Assembly: GCA_963978895.1 (NCBI GenBank)
Contig: OZ022239.1
Coordinates: 16,275,470-16,339,469 of the forward strand
Length of the DNA stretch: 64,000 nucleotides
Direction: 5' to 3'
Origin: Erpobdella octoculata
Lineage: Eukaryota > Annelida > Clitellata > Hirudinida > Erpobdellidae
Shown piece after piece: positions 11,677 to 23,382 of this stretch. The notes under the pieces are model-generated. The model searched no databases, was not told the DNA's origin, and worked only from the letters and a program-made list of their open reading frames with translations. The position numbers and the translations under genes were made by a program. Numbering within the stretch: position 1 is the stretch's first letter; the number at the start of each line of letters is the position of its first letter.

Positions 11677-13069
11677 CGAATGAAGTGTGGAATAAATTTA
11701 TTTTTAAGACATGCTCTAGAAACACAACACTCCATTTGGCAGAAACAACTTTTCTGACCAAATTCTTAACCTTTCCTAATCAAACGTGTATCTTGTGTTC
11801 TTTTTAAAGACAAAGGTAACATGACTGTTCACACTTCTGACATGTCCTCTGACGCAGATATGTTGATTGATGAGGCCATTCTCATTGTCGTATATCTGAC
11901 ATTGACATTACACAGCGAATGGTGATTTGCGCGAAGGTACAAAACAAATATTTGCCTCTCAGCCACTGTTTAAGCGCAAATAATAATACATTTAAAAAAT
12001 CGGCGATATTAGTCGATTAAATTATAAAACTGACATAATTGAAATAACAAACGGAAAATGACTATTTAAAAAGATATTTGACATCTATTTGTTGCTTAGC
12101 CTTTAGCACCTGCTCTAGCCAAATGATAACAACAATGTACGGAAGCTCAAAAAAAATATTTTTGAAAAATTCGATTTTTTTCTAAAATTGTGAAATTTAA
12201 ATTGTTTAAAGGACTAGTCTATTTTAGATTGTTTGAATTTATAAAAGAAAAAGAAAGCTAATCATTTTAATGCAATAGTCAAAATGCGCTGTAGTTGCTT
12301 CGATATAAAACGAAGACTTTTGTAAATTTTAGTATAACTTTTATTAAATGAAAGTAGCTAAAAAAAATTCGCCAGAAAAGCGACTAAAAATCAATATACA
12401 TATTTTGAGCGTTAAGCTATTCCCAATAAACAACACACATTAAAACTCATCATATAAACGTAAACAATAGCTAAAAAAATAAAAGCTATTGCATAGTTAA
12501 CACATCGTGAGAAATTCCGACGGCTTACTGGACGTGAAACTACTTAATTGAAAAACGAGAGATCGCCTCGGGAATCATGTAACAGCAACAACTCAACAAT
12601 CGTCACGCTTCATCGCACTCACGTATGACGTTATCTTCCTCCTGTAGTGGTTCCAACTACGTGTATAGCTGTGTGAGGTCAAAGTTGAATGTGTAAAAAT
12701 GTCGCATGAGAGAAGCCGGAATGTAATATAGCAGAAATGTAAATATATAATTGTTATTAGTTATGGATTAGGGAATAACTATAGCACTTTTTTAATTTTA
12801 TTTCAAATTCTAATTTATTTTGCTTTTTTGCGTAGTTATATTATTTTTCAAGTCACTTATAATAACTTCACTGCTGTTATTGTTTGATTGAGTACTTGCA
12901 AAATCCTGAAAGGGAAAATTAACAAACTTTTAGTCATCCAATCAAGGAGAAAATTGAAATATTTACTCGCATTGCATTTTTTTAACTTTGAAAAATTAAA
13001 AAAACCCAGTTTTACATTGTCATTGACTTTTTTATCTTTGTTCTGAAAAACAAACTTAAATAAAAAAGA
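11638..13069. other. TA array then no gene seen
   Basis: A (TA)n run at 11638-11673 is followed by about 1.4 kb of AT-rich DNA without recognisable features. Confidence 0.5.
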
Positions 13070-13400
13070 CTACGGGATTACCCGCAGTTTGCCGGGGTTT
13101 CGAGGTTTTTCTTCCGTTTTTTTCTCTCGTTTTTATTTTTGTTTGCTCCCGTGTCCTTCCTCACTTGCTTTCCCGCTCCCGCTCGCTCTCTTGCTCTTTC
13201 TTGATTTTCTTCGTTTTCTAGCTTCTTCTCTGTTTATCACTCGCTCTCCCGCTTCCGGGCGCTTTCCCGCTTTCGGTCGTAATCCCGTTTCCGTTTGCTT
13301 TCCCGTTCCTGTTCCCGATTGCTCTCCCGTTTTCGTTTCCGCTTGTTCTCCCGTTCCAGATCGCTCTTCCTCATCAACTCGGTTCCCAATTTCGGTTTTA
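13070..13400 (-). mobile_element. GC-rich Helitron-like repeat, inverted copy
   Basis: Read on the minus strand, this carries the same G/A-rich minisatellite (GGGAGCGGGAAAGC-type units), the CTCGAAACCCCGG block and a degenerate hairpin (CCCGGCAAACTGCGGG), ending in GTAG next to T. It is a diverged copy of the family at 11473, 43020 and 44785. Confidence 0.5.
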
Positions 13401-13460
13401 TTGGTCTATATTGATTTGAAATCGCACCACTTAGAATAAATTTAGATCAGACACTGTTAT

Positions 13461-13860
13461 TTAAATTGTACAGATTGAATAATTACAGATCATAGTTGCT
13501 GTGAAATTTGATGATTTATTTAGTAGTATCATATTAGATATATGAAAATAATGAAAAGTATGAAAAAGATTTTTTAAAGTGTCCCCACGATCGAGCGAGC
13601 TTCGGAGCCACTGACTATGGATGGAAAATTTTAGGAGAGGGTAAACAATGTTTTTAAGCAAACTGCTGAACTCCGTTTTAGATGCTGCAAGCTTTGTTGC
13701 TAATGGAAGATCATTCCACTTCTTGAGGCCAATAACTCCGAACATTTCGTCAAAGCAGGCATGACGAAATGTCCGGAAGACGAAGATCGGAGTCGTCTAC
13801 GACAGGCGACGGAGCTGATCGGTTGAAGATGCAGACTGAGTTAAAGATTGGTTGTGTTGA
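13461..13860 (-). pseudogene. LINE ORF2 C-terminal fragment
   Basis: The minus-strand translation contains FGVIGLKKWNDLP followed by a leucine- and lysine-rich end. This is the usual C-terminus of L2/CR1-type ORF2 proteins (pattern F-V-P-WN-LP). Upstream, 13750-13860 continues the same domain in broken frames. No reverse transcriptase core remains. Confidence 0.65.
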
Positions 13861-14238
13861 TGACGAGCTGAAGGTGGTTAAGTTCAGAAGTTGGTAAACC
13901 GACAAATACGGAGTCGCAATATGAAATTTTGGTTAGGATAGAAAAGATGCTTTGACAAACACCACATGGCCTCAATTTAATCTGGGTTGAGCTGTAGTCG
14001 ACTTTCCGACAATTCAACGGCCAGATATAACTACACGGTTCATTATAAATATAATGCGCATGATTTTATAGTGACGCGACTATCCATGGCAGCGCAGTAA
14101 AACTGGTCGGGAAATGTGGTGGAGGGTCTGCCTTTCCAACGCAGAAGGTCACAAGTTTGCTCCGAGCAGTGAGTGCGAAAACGTGCCTTCGCGTCAGGGT
14201 TGTTTTTTGACTTTGTAACACAGCGCTGTGGAGCGCTC

Positions 14239-14905
14239 GCTTGAACAACAACTATATGCCATCAAATTTTCAGTGAAGCTTGGAAAGAATGCTACCGAAA
14301 CATTTCAGATGCTTCAAGAGGCTTTCAAGGACAACTGCATTTCAAGGTCACAGACCGGGAGGTGGCACAAGGCGTTCAAGGGGGGTCGGGAGGAGGTCGC
14401 CGACAAACCCTTTTCTGTACGTCAAAAAACGGCTAGAACCGACAAAAATGGGGATTATTTTGCGTTCCACCGTTAACGAAGCATCCAGCAAATTGCTGAC
14501 ACCCTACATACGTCTACATTTGTGGCACATGAGATAGTGACAGAGAATATGCTTAAGCGCAAGGTTGGCGCAAAGCTTGTACTGAAATTAATCACGGAAG
14601 ATCAAAAAGAACTTTTAGTTTCGCACTGTCATGAATTGATGGATTTGATTCAAAATAAGCCGGACTTTTTTAACTTTGTCTTAACCGGAAAAAATCTTGG
14701 ATCTTTGAGTACAAACCAAATCGAAAAGGCAGAACAGCGAGTGGCACTCAAAATGTTCCGCACGCCCCAAGAAAACGTGAATAAGCAGGTATCGCACCAA
14801 TACAGTTTTTATTGTCTTCTTTAATGACAGAGGCAGTGTTTTGTTTTGAGTCTGTATCACTGGGAGAAACTGTGAAACTAAATATTGCGCAAACGTTTAT
14901 GTCAA
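14239..14905 (+). pseudogene. mariner-type transposase pseudogene
   Basis: The N-terminal helix-turn-helix region reads IKFSVKLGKNATETFQML, then SRSQTGRWHKAFKGGREEV, matching the mariner N-terminus. A frame change and stops follow. A second block (about 14522-14820) reads VGAKLVLKLITEDQKELLVSHC and then LTGKN at the place where mariner carries the first catalytic Asp (TGDE). The tail (about 14810-14905) is in a third frame. The transposase would cut and paste DNA at TA sites. This copy has lost the first catalytic Asp and is frameshifted, so it is dead. Terminal repeats were not identified. Confidence 0.75.
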
Positions 14906-17900
14906 AACCTATAATTCCGACCCAATAGTGAAAAATATTTCCAGCTCTCTCTCTCCCGTTCTCTCTTCTACTCGCTTTCCCAGTCCCGCTTTTTTTCTTT
15001 CTTCTTCTTAACTTCTGTTTGCTCATAAAACGCAAAAGAGATTTTCTAAAAGTTGCTTAAAACCTACAAACTTTGTTACGTAAATTAAATATGAATTTTG
15101 TCATCTTTGATGTTCCTACATAGAAAATTTTGATCATAAAAAAATTAAATTGGCAAATTAAAATTTACTCTTACTTTTTCTACTCTTTGAAATCTACCTC
15201 CATGCCAAATTTCTTCAAAATTGGTTGATCTGTTTTTGATTTGTATAAAAAATAAACAGGCAAACAGACAAACTGACAAACAGACACAAATAACAAAAAC
15301 ATTGATTTCTTATCCTTTTCTAACTTTCAATTAAATGGGAAGCTCATTGTGTCATTTAATCAGATTTCCGGAAACATCATTTGATTTAAGACAAAACACG
15401 TTATTTGCCCCGAATGGAATGCTTTTTTTAAAACATCCCAACGTGATAAATTGCTCATCTGATTGTTTTGTTCAACGATTAATAAACCATTCATTTAGCT
15501 GTACACATGCTTGCTTTATTTCGTTCATTTGATTGATTAAACTTGAAAACCATACGTTTGTGCTTAATTTAAAAAAATTGCAATACGAGTTTGTAGTTTT
15601 TTTCATAAACATTCTTTTAATTTATATTAAAATAAATACATGTTTTTGTGAGTTCACAGCGTGAAAATTGATAAATCTAATTTGTTCACCATTTTTGTTC
15701 CGGCATTTATTATTTAAAGAAAAATTGTCATGCCATTGGGTTCCGAAAAAAATTAATTTTCAATAAAGGCTTGAAAATAATTTTTGTTTTAAAATCACAA
15801 AGCACAATTTTATAACAATTCTAGTACTACATTAGTACAGAAAAGCCTCTCATGAGGACAACAATGTCAGAAAATTTGCAAAGATGGTAAATTGGAACAT
15901 AACTTGTGAGAAAACCTAATTATTGGTAATTGAAATAATGTGACTGTTGGGGACAAGTTGGTTATTACGAAGAAATGGTCCACTTAAAATCTAGGTGAAT
16001 GAATGACAAAAATAACAATGGGGCTTTTTTATAATATCATAAACTCTGTTTTCATTTAATTTTTCCTTAATCAGTAAACCGATGGAAACCAAACGATTTG
16101 ACCAAACAAACTGCTTCTAAAGTAGAAAATAAGTTGTCAAATACTTACACATGTGTCTTAAGTACAGCTGCTTACTAGCGGGTTTATCTGCAATTACATT
16201 TTATGTACATATTTGCAAAAACATTTGAAGTTCAAATAAAAACTTGGAACTCAATCTAAGGTTTAGACAATTCTTGCTATTATATTCAAAGTAAGAAGTG
16301 TATGCCTGCAAGTACATCTTAAGCAGCTACAGAACACAAACGCGATTAGAGAAAACTGAATTATTAATCCAGCACTCGGCAATTAGATCAAGAAACCGAC
16401 ACCTTCATTTGTTATTCTGTCAAAAACCACCCCGTCTCCATGCCCCAAGTCCCACTGGTGATTGAGGGGTCGCATGGGGCGTATAACGGTACCATGATAG
16501 ATAAAAGTTTTAGACTATATAAAACAAAAAAAATTGTTGTTAGTGAAAAGTTGAGAAGTTGTTGTCTCTAAAATTCAGACAACTTGCACGGCAAAAAGTG
16601 TTGCAAAAAAGAGTTTTGAAAGTTTTCAACTGAAGTATTTAAAAAAAAATAATTTTCATTTGCTTTGGTTCAAAAAATACTAATAAATTTACTTTTAAGC
16701 AAAATATTTTGAAAGTGTGTTGAACAAGTTTTTGTTATTTCTTATAAAACATTAAACTTTATAATACTTGATTCTTTTTCAACTTTAAGCTCTCGTATTA
16801 AATTATAAACGCGACAATTGTAGAGAATGTACAAGTACTAAAAATATACGTACAAGTACCTACAATATACGTACAAGTACCTGCAATGTACATACAAGTA
16901 CCTAAAATGTACGTACAAGTACCTAAAATGTACTCACTCACTCACTGAAACTCCTACGCGAACAATCTCAACGCAGCTTATCTCAAACGTGACTTTGTAC
17001 TATCATGGTTTAATCCAATTTATATTCTTTTTTCCATAAGCTCTTTTTTCCTTTTCTCTTCATCTTCTTATTGTTTTTTTTTCTTGTTTTCACGTTTGTA
17101 TCATTTTTAATTAACCACAATAGTTTTTACTATTTATTTTCAATTTATTAAACTGTTAAGCGGTGTAACCATTAAAATGTGAATATATTGTTTTGTATTT
17201 TTTTCTAGGGTTTGTGATTGTCATAAATCATCAGCACCATCTATTTTGTTATGATGACGTCATAACCATTCAACGACATCTTTTTTTTCTAAAAACTGCA
17301 ATTTTTGTTTTTGTGTTCATCGTTATTGTGAAGTTGTTCTCATTATAGTTTAGTCGCATAATCAGGAACTCTACAGCAATCATACCAGCTTTTACAAACG
17401 CCCAAGTTTTTTGCGGGTCTATTCAGATGGCCCATAAATCTCGTTCATCCCCTGGGAGGTCCACCAATTCTGTGCCTCCCTTTAAAATACGACTTCTTTT
17501 TTGTCCACCTCCTGGTTTTAAGTTTTTTTCTTCTCCCCGCTGAGTTTAACTATTTCTTATTTTTTTAATCTTTTTAAATCTTTTTGACTTTTTTTCTAAT
17601 TATAGTTTTTGTTTTTTAATACTCATTTCATGCTTTTACTCATTTTTTGCTGTATTTTTCATTTTAGTTTTAATGAGGTTCACTAACGTATGACTAAATT
17701 TATGATCATAAACTGTTCTTTATAAGCAAAAGAAGTGAAATGATATTGATGTCTTCTTAATAAATTCAAATCATTAAACAAACTATTGCGTACTAAAAAT
17801 TGCCCAATCTTTGTTTTAATGAAAAATGCTGAAACAAAATTGTTTATGTTAGGATAACTATAAGACGTAAAAATAAAATTTAATTAAATGAAACTTAATT

Positions 17901-18350
17901 CAATACAAACTCAATTGAATTAAAATATAGTTAATATATCTACTAAAATTTTTGTTTATCTAAAATTGTATTTAAATTTTATAATTTATAGAAACCTTGC
18001 GACCTCAAGCCACAATGATTGTCAGTTTTTAAGCTCTCAAATATTTTGACGATGTTCGGCTTAATGCTTTAAAAAAAAAACTTAACCTGGAAGTTATCGC
18101 GTTTAACATGAAATCCGGTTAACGTCACCAATCGGTTCACAAATCTCTCGATTCTCAAGCTTTCACTTGCTAATGACTGATGTTTATATCTGAAGCTCTT
18201 GAAGTTTCAGTTTATTTTCTATTGATGCATCTATAGGTGCCCGCTTCATCTAGATATTAAAATAAACCATTATCAGGATAATTGTATATGAAACTAATTT
18301 AACTTCATATGTATCTATTAGTGATATTTTTATTTATGAATTATATATAA
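14906..18350. other. no gene seen, except a short tandem repeat
   Basis: About 3.4 kb of AT-rich DNA. It holds a pyrimidine-rich stretch at 14945-15010 and a perfect CRE-like TGACGTCA at 17255-17262 without any nearby gene. No coding sequence is convincing. Confidence 0.5.
16825..16932. repeat. about 20-bp tandem repeat, five units
   Basis: Units of the form ACAAGTACCTAAAATGTACGT repeat head to tail with a few substitutions. Each unit contains the palindrome GTAC twice. Confidence 0.8.
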
Positions 18351-18365
18351 TATATATATATATAT

Positions 18366-18581
18366 TCATAAATACACACACACACACATACATACATACA
18401 TACATACATGCATACATACATACATACATACATACATACATACATACATACATACATACATACATACATACATACATACATACATACATACATACATACA
18501 TACATACATACATACATACATACATACATACATACATACATACATACATACATACATACATACATACATACATACATACAT

Positions 18582-18632
<51 letters not shown>

Positions 18633-18667
18633 TACATACATACATACATACATACATACATACATAC

Positions 18668-18698
<31 letters not shown>

Positions 18699-18756
18699 CA
18701 TACATACATACATACATACATACATACATACATACATACATACATACATACATACA
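18366..18756. repeat. (CATA)n array with internal (CA)n
   Basis: About 390 bp of CATA units, broken by a CA block at about 18598-18628. It is the reverse complement of the TATG arrays elsewhere in the window. Confidence 0.97.
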
Positions 18757-19203
18757 GACTTGTATATTTATATTTATATTTATATATTTTTCTTACTAAC
18801 TACTTTGAGATAATCAAATTTTTCAGGAGCTAATTAACCGTTTCTCATACATTTTTAATTACGCAATTATTTCCGACTGTTGTGGCATCATCTGCGTTCT
18901 GAGTTTAAAATTATATTTCTTGATTTCGATCTAACCACAACTAAAGAGAGACATGTTAGGAAATGACATAAGTTTGGTTATCACACTAGGGGTGGTTTTT
19001 AAAAATTATCCGTACCTTCAAATTAAGTTTCTACTGTTTTTTCACAAACTGAAAACCTTGCAAAGAAACTGGTAGAAAATTAACAAACGTTTACATGTTA
19101 TAAAATTAGTTGTGCCTAAACATTTATAATTAACAAAAGGTTTTATATGATTCTTGAAATATAACCTCAACTTGCAACTAATAAGACTGAAAATTAACTT
19201 TTG

Positions 19204-20404
19204 CAGTGATGGTTTTAACTACTTTAAAAGTAGTTAACTACTATATTTAACCACTCATAAAAAAAAAGTAGTTAGTAACTATTTCCTAACTACTTTTAAA
19301 AGCATAGTTATTAACTACTTCTTAACTAGTATAGTTAACAAAGTTACCAAATAAACCTTTTAACATTTGCAATTAAATGGAAGTTAAATAAACCTGATTT
19401 TTCAAGCTCTTGGTTCGTTTTTTTATGTATGCCAACAATTTTTCCTTAATCAAATATTTTTTGCTTATCATTCAAAAAAATTCAATTTGAATTGGAGAAT
19501 TATCACTGTTGCTAGACGATATTCTTCATTTTCCAAAACAGGATCAAATCGTTTCTCTATACCATGTGATAGTGCATGTAAAAGAGATTTGAACAGGATA
19601 ATTTTTTTATGCCTATAATGGCTGAAATAATGTGACCAATGTATGACTTTTCACTTTAGAAGATATCCATTGTGGTGACTATTGGTTTCATAATCTGAAA
19701 AAAATCAAACTCAATCTTCTTAAATGCATCTTGCCCTAACTACTTCTGACAATCATACACCTTATTTAAACTTATATTAACAACCCTTTCAATCGAATAT
19801 AATTCTAAGCACCAACATGTAAGATTTGGCTTTATAAATGTTAAACCAGAAATGTCCTGGACAACCTCAGCATTTTTTACACTGCAATGAATGGAATTTG
19901 ATAATGAAACAACTTTTGCCATTGATTTATCCTAAAGTCCTTTGTATGTATTCTAAATTATTTGAAATTTTTCCTTGCTTTCAATGCATCAATATTTGCC
20001 GCAAGGTTTGTGTTATGATTACCACAGTGCTTATAAGAGGGTAAAAGATGCACAGTGCTTATGAGGAGGTAAAAGGAGCACATCGTTGGAATTATCAATA
20101 TTATTTTGGTCACTTTCAAATCTGCTATACTTTCACCCACTAGAGCTAGATCTCCATTATTTTCATACATATCATATACTGGCTCATCCACTTCAGTTTC
20201 ATCATCTATAGAGTTTTTTAAGCCACAAAAAAGTAAAGTAGTTAAAAAAAATAGTTAACTACTATAGTTAATAACTATTTAAAAAAATAGTTAACAACTA
20301 GTTGTTAACTAGTTTAACAAAAAGTAGTTAACTCTTTCTTAACTGCTGTAGAGTAGTTAATAACTAGTAGTTAGCTATTTATAGTTGGCAACTACCCATC
20401 ACTG
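19204..20404. mobile_element. hAT element with TIRs and 8-bp target duplication
   Basis: The left end begins CAGTGATGG at 19204 and the right end is its inverse CCATCACTG ending at 20404. Flanking 8-mers are AACTTTTG (19196-19203) and AAGTCTTG (20405-20412), a 6-of-8 match, as expected for an old hAT duplication. Both subterminal regions are packed with AGTTAACTA-type palindromes, likely transposase-binding repeats. The interior holds a broken transposase on the minus strand. Confidence 0.75.
19470..20200 (-). pseudogene. hAT transposase remnant
   Basis: Minus-strand translations in several frames match hAT transposase blocks in order. They are an HCGNHNTNLAANIDALKA block (compare C-H-LNL), then IMKPIVTTMDIF (compare IMKPVAEALDIL), then HALSHGIEKRFDPVLENEEY with an ATVI block after it. 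Stops and frameshifts separate them. The enzyme would move the surrounding CAGTGATGG-ended element. No intact catalytic core or dimerisation domain remains. The call rests on remembered family patterns. Confidence 0.6.
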
Positions 20405-20634
20405 AAGTCTTGAAATACAGGCCAATGGTAGATGGTAGCGTGAGTGCATCTCTACCCCAAAACATATGTGGAGCCCTTTACTGATAGATAACATGGTTAT
20501 TGATCGGCTGGAGCTACTACCAAAAAATCGATTGTCGGAGAAAAAAGTGGTTAGTTTTACCTTAACTCCAAGAAGGTTTTTCTAAGAGATACTAAACTTT
20601 TTCTTTGAAACCGATTAATGAATAAAAGGATGAT

Positions 20635-20907
20635 TTTTACAAACTTTTATTTAGGTTACAATTTCTGTTTGTGTGTGTGTGTGTGGCTTTCTCTGTACGC
20701 AAATCTTGCAAGTAAAATTCAACAAGCATTTTGACTAGTTAGAAAACTGAAACTTTCAGCATATCTTTATATTGGATGACAATACATGATGCAATTAAAA
20801 AAAAAACTTAATTTGAACATCTTTCGTATACATACACACAGACACACGTCGAGTGTATTTAAAATCAAAGTTTGTGTTAAAAAACTCGTTTTTTCCTTTA
20901 CTTGTTG
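20635..20907 (+). repeat. dispersed MITE-like family, copy 2
   Basis: The longest copy. It includes a middle part with GGATGACAATACATGATGCA and a CACACAGACACACGTCGAGTG block that copy 1 lacks. It begins 230 bases beyond the hAT element. Confidence 0.8.
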
Positions 20908-21396
20908 CTTATGTAGATAAAATATCAATGAATACTATAAATCTGCATTACAAATTGTAACATTTTAATTTGAGACCTTTTGAGAGCGGGGTTCGGAGTG
21001 TGCTAAACATTTTAGTAATGGTAATTAACAACTGGCAAAAACATGAGATCCAAAAAACAACATTTCTCGTGAACGTTAATCGTTAGTGCCAAACTATCGT
21101 TCAATGTCGAAAATAAAAACTGCAAGCACAAGTTTATTGATCTTTATATTTCATGATGCTTCCTCAATCATCTGTCAGTCTGCAAACCATCAGTTTTTTC
21201 TCCCGTCCATTTATTCAACCGTTCTTTCATTCATCTGAACACACGTTCAAACGTTCGTGCGTTTATTCATTCATCTATCTTTTTTATGAAGTCAATCATA
21301 AGACCCCTGGTTTCATTATTATTTATCGACATAATAATAAATTATGCTCAATGACCTATCATATACCTCAGAATAAATTGATGATCCATTTACTAT

Positions 21397-21400
<4 letters not shown>
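20908..21400. other. no gene seen
   Basis: AT-rich DNA with a loose CATT/TTCAT repeat near 21195-21270. Nothing coding. Confidence 0.5.

Positions 21401-21436
<36 letters not shown>
21401..21436. repeat. (AT)n microsatellite
   Basis: Pure alternating AT that abuts the hairpin element on its right. Confidence 0.95.
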
Positions 21437-21439
<3 letters not shown>

Positions 21440-21582
21440 CTCTATTAAAAAATGCTCGCCATTTTGAAGAGACCGTTTTTTGTATTATTTTTTTTAAGTC
21501 TTTGATTTCATTTTAAGTATTTTAAAAAAATAATACAAAAAAACAGTCTCTTCCAAATGGCGAGTATTTTTTAATAGAGCTT
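21437..21582. mobile_element. fold-back hairpin MITE, 146 bp
   Basis: Two arms of about 58 bases are nearly perfect inverted copies: 21437-21495, beginning AAGCTCTATTAAAAAATG, and 21525-21582, ending TTTTTTAATAGAGCTT. A loop of about 30 bases separates them. Two or three mismatches are visible. It has no coding capacity and sits directly against AT repeats, so its target duplication cannot be read. Confidence 0.8.
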
Positions 21583-21613
21583 GCATATCTCAAAACGTAG
21601 TGCCGGTATACTG

Positions 21614-21662
<49 letters not shown>

Positions 21663-21667
21663 TATAA

Positions 21668-21857
21668 TTTTGTACTCGATTCGTGGCCGAATGCGAAGCC
21701 AGTGGAAATCTTTGGGAAGTGGGGTAACATGGTCATATTTTTGAGCATTGTAGATTATTTTGGCGGCTGTGTTGATGAGAATTTGAAGCCGATCCAGATG
21801 ACAAGAAGAAAGACCGGCTAAAGTTGAAATTCCGTAATCAATCTTTGGAAGAACCAA
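21668..21857 (-). pseudogene. LINE ORF2 fragment (fingers-to-thumb tail)
   Basis: The minus-strand translation reads LPKIDYGISTLAGLSSCHLD, then LQILINTAAKIIY, then LPKDFHWLRIRPRIEYKI. This is the post-catalytic region of L2/CR1-type reverse transcriptases (compare LDYCNSLL and HWLPIRQRI in the LINE at 36-39 kb). It is bounded by AT repeats. The fragment at 30534 on the plus strand is the same family and overlaps it by about 58 nearly identical bases. Confidence 0.7.
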
Positions 21858-21970
21858 AACAAATTAAAGCAAAGAATTGTGTTCAATGAATAATATTCAC
21901 ATGCAATTATTTGTGTATATCCATTTATATATACATATATATACATATATATATATATATAAATATATAT

Positions 21971-22160
21971 TGTTACGATATTACCAAATCGTATACCGGG
22001 CTAAATAGAATGGTTTTGCAGTTTATTGGAAAATAATAAATGAAGGCTTTGTTACGGCTATTTAAACCTTCAAATCTCTTAATAATGATAAATAATTAAT
22101 GTCCCTAATAAATGTAAGGTTTATCAATAGGAAGTTGATTATTAAACCAGTGATATTACA
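21971..22160 (-). repeat. 3' LTR of element A
   Basis: This 190-bp LTR in sense ends with CCAATAAAC, then AAAACCATTCT, then GTATACGATT, then CGTAACA. The same landmarks occur in elements B and C and, more loosely, in the Gypsy LTR. The AATAAA inside it could serve as the polyadenylation signal. Confidence 0.8.
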
Positions 22161-22252
22161 TTATTACCCCCTTCTTAATTATGTTCGTCCCGAACAGCAT
22201 AGTCGCTTTTGCGAAATGCCACTCGGCCACGAACACCAAAATACCTTGATCT

Positions 22253-23060
22253 TTACTCTTGGCTTTGACCGAAATTCGCAAACAACATGGTCAAGTATCT
22301 TGACCGTTTGTTACAGTTTCTTCCAGTCCTTCTTTGGCTCATCAACGGAGTCTTTCTTTGGCTCATCGTCGCCATTTCTGCACGGTTCATCAAGCCTTTT
22401 TTGCATGCCTCGTCCTGAACATCTTTGCACGGTTTATCGGAATTGTCTGCTGTTTCTTCTTCCTTCACAACTTTTAGATCTTTCTCAAGAAACTCTTCAA
22501 AAGGTTTTTCGAAAACACGTTCCACAAATCCAATAAATCCCTTCATCAAACTGTTATTTGATTTTACCATGACTCTTAGTCTATCTGATCTAGAATCCTC
22601 TGTGGATTCATCTGATTTAGAACCCTCGGTACCGTTCTCTGTTCTTGGCTCATCTTTTTCAGAGTTTTTGCTTGCTGCATTGCTATTGTTGTTTTGGAGA
22701 TGTTCATCGCCGTCATCTTTGTTTTCTTCCAAGCTACAATCGAACGTTTTCTTTTCATATTCCAACTCGGCTCTCTCATCGGTGTCAACTCTCATATCGT
22801 CCAGCGGATCTTTCTTCAAATATTCGCCATCGTCTCGCAAATCAATGTCTTTTTTTTTTTAAATTAGCTTTGACGTATTTCTCGATTGGAGTTTCGTCCG
22901 TTTTTAAATACTTAGTTGCTTCATCCGAGTTAGATTCGTCACTAAAATCTGACCCTGAATATTCGGTGCCGTCGTCTGTTATGGAGGCTTCCGTTTCATA
23001 ACCGTCGCTGTATGGGTAAAAGCAATCGCTGTTATTGCCATTATTAAAATCATCATCATC
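22253..23060 (-). pseudogene. acidic open frame of unknown function in element A
   Basis: Not recognised. On the minus strand an Asp/Glu/Ser/Asn-rich frame runs from about 23060 to a poly(A) run (opposite T at 22850-22860). There it shifts by one frame, and it continues to 22253. Low-complexity acidic stretches include ENDDDDFNNGNNSD and NGTEGSKSDESTEDSRSD. A more ordered segment reads GFIGFVERVFEKPFEEFLEK, possibly an amphipathic helix. Near 22330-22380 the sense strand also carries a second frame (NGDDEPKKDSVDEPK) conserved in element B, so another frame change is likely there. It occupies the position of gag-pol between the LTRs. Whether a protein is made is unknown. Confidence 0.35.
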
Positions 23061-23195
23061 ATTTTCAATAATAAATGAAGGCTTTGTTACGGCTATTTAA
23101 ACCTTCAAATCTCTTAATAATGATAAATAATTAATGTTCCTAACAAATGTAAGGTTTATCAATAGGAAGTTGATTATTAAACCAGTGATATTACA

Positions 23196-23198
23196 TTA

Positions 23199-23243
<45 letters not shown>

Positions 23244-23244
23244 C

Positions 23245-23289
<45 letters not shown>

Positions 23290-23382
23290 TATACATATAT
23301 ATATATTTATATATAAATATATATATATAAATATATATATATATTTATATATATATATGTTTATATATATATATATATATAT
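23196..23382. repeat. (AT)n-rich array between two LTR elements
   Basis: Alternating AT with TATATAAATATA and ACATATATATAC variants separates element A from the Gypsy element. Both insertions border it. Confidence 0.95.

Larger units (their letters stand above)
21971..23195 (-). mobile_element. Gypsy-derived non-autonomous LTR element A
   Basis: The sense strand is minus. The 3' LTR is complete at 21971-22160 (190 bp, TGTAATATC to CGTAACA). The 5' LTR is cut to 23067-23195 (129 bp, two visible differences). The 62 bases at its inner end and the primer-binding site are missing. A polypurine tract (AATTAAGAAGGGGGTAA) precedes the 3' LTR. Just before it a frame matches the end of Gypsy integrase (DHVVCEFRSKPRVKIKVF). 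The remaining interior is an acidic open frame unlike gag-pol. Both sides are AT dinucleotide arrays. Confidence 0.75.

Noticed and set aside
14090..14190. Degenerate tRNA-like sequence upstream of the mariner copy
   Set aside because: CTGCCTTTCCAACGCAG resembles an anticodon arm, but neither the T-arm nor the acceptor stem pairs well enough to call a tRNA or SINE.
16825..16932. CRISPR-like array
   Set aside because: Units are contiguous without unique spacers, and the genome is eukaryotic. The same reasoning applies to the minisatellite at 45713.
17255..17262. Perfect CRE palindrome TGACGTCA
   Set aside because: An 8-mer is expected by chance at this scale and no promoter or gene is nearby.
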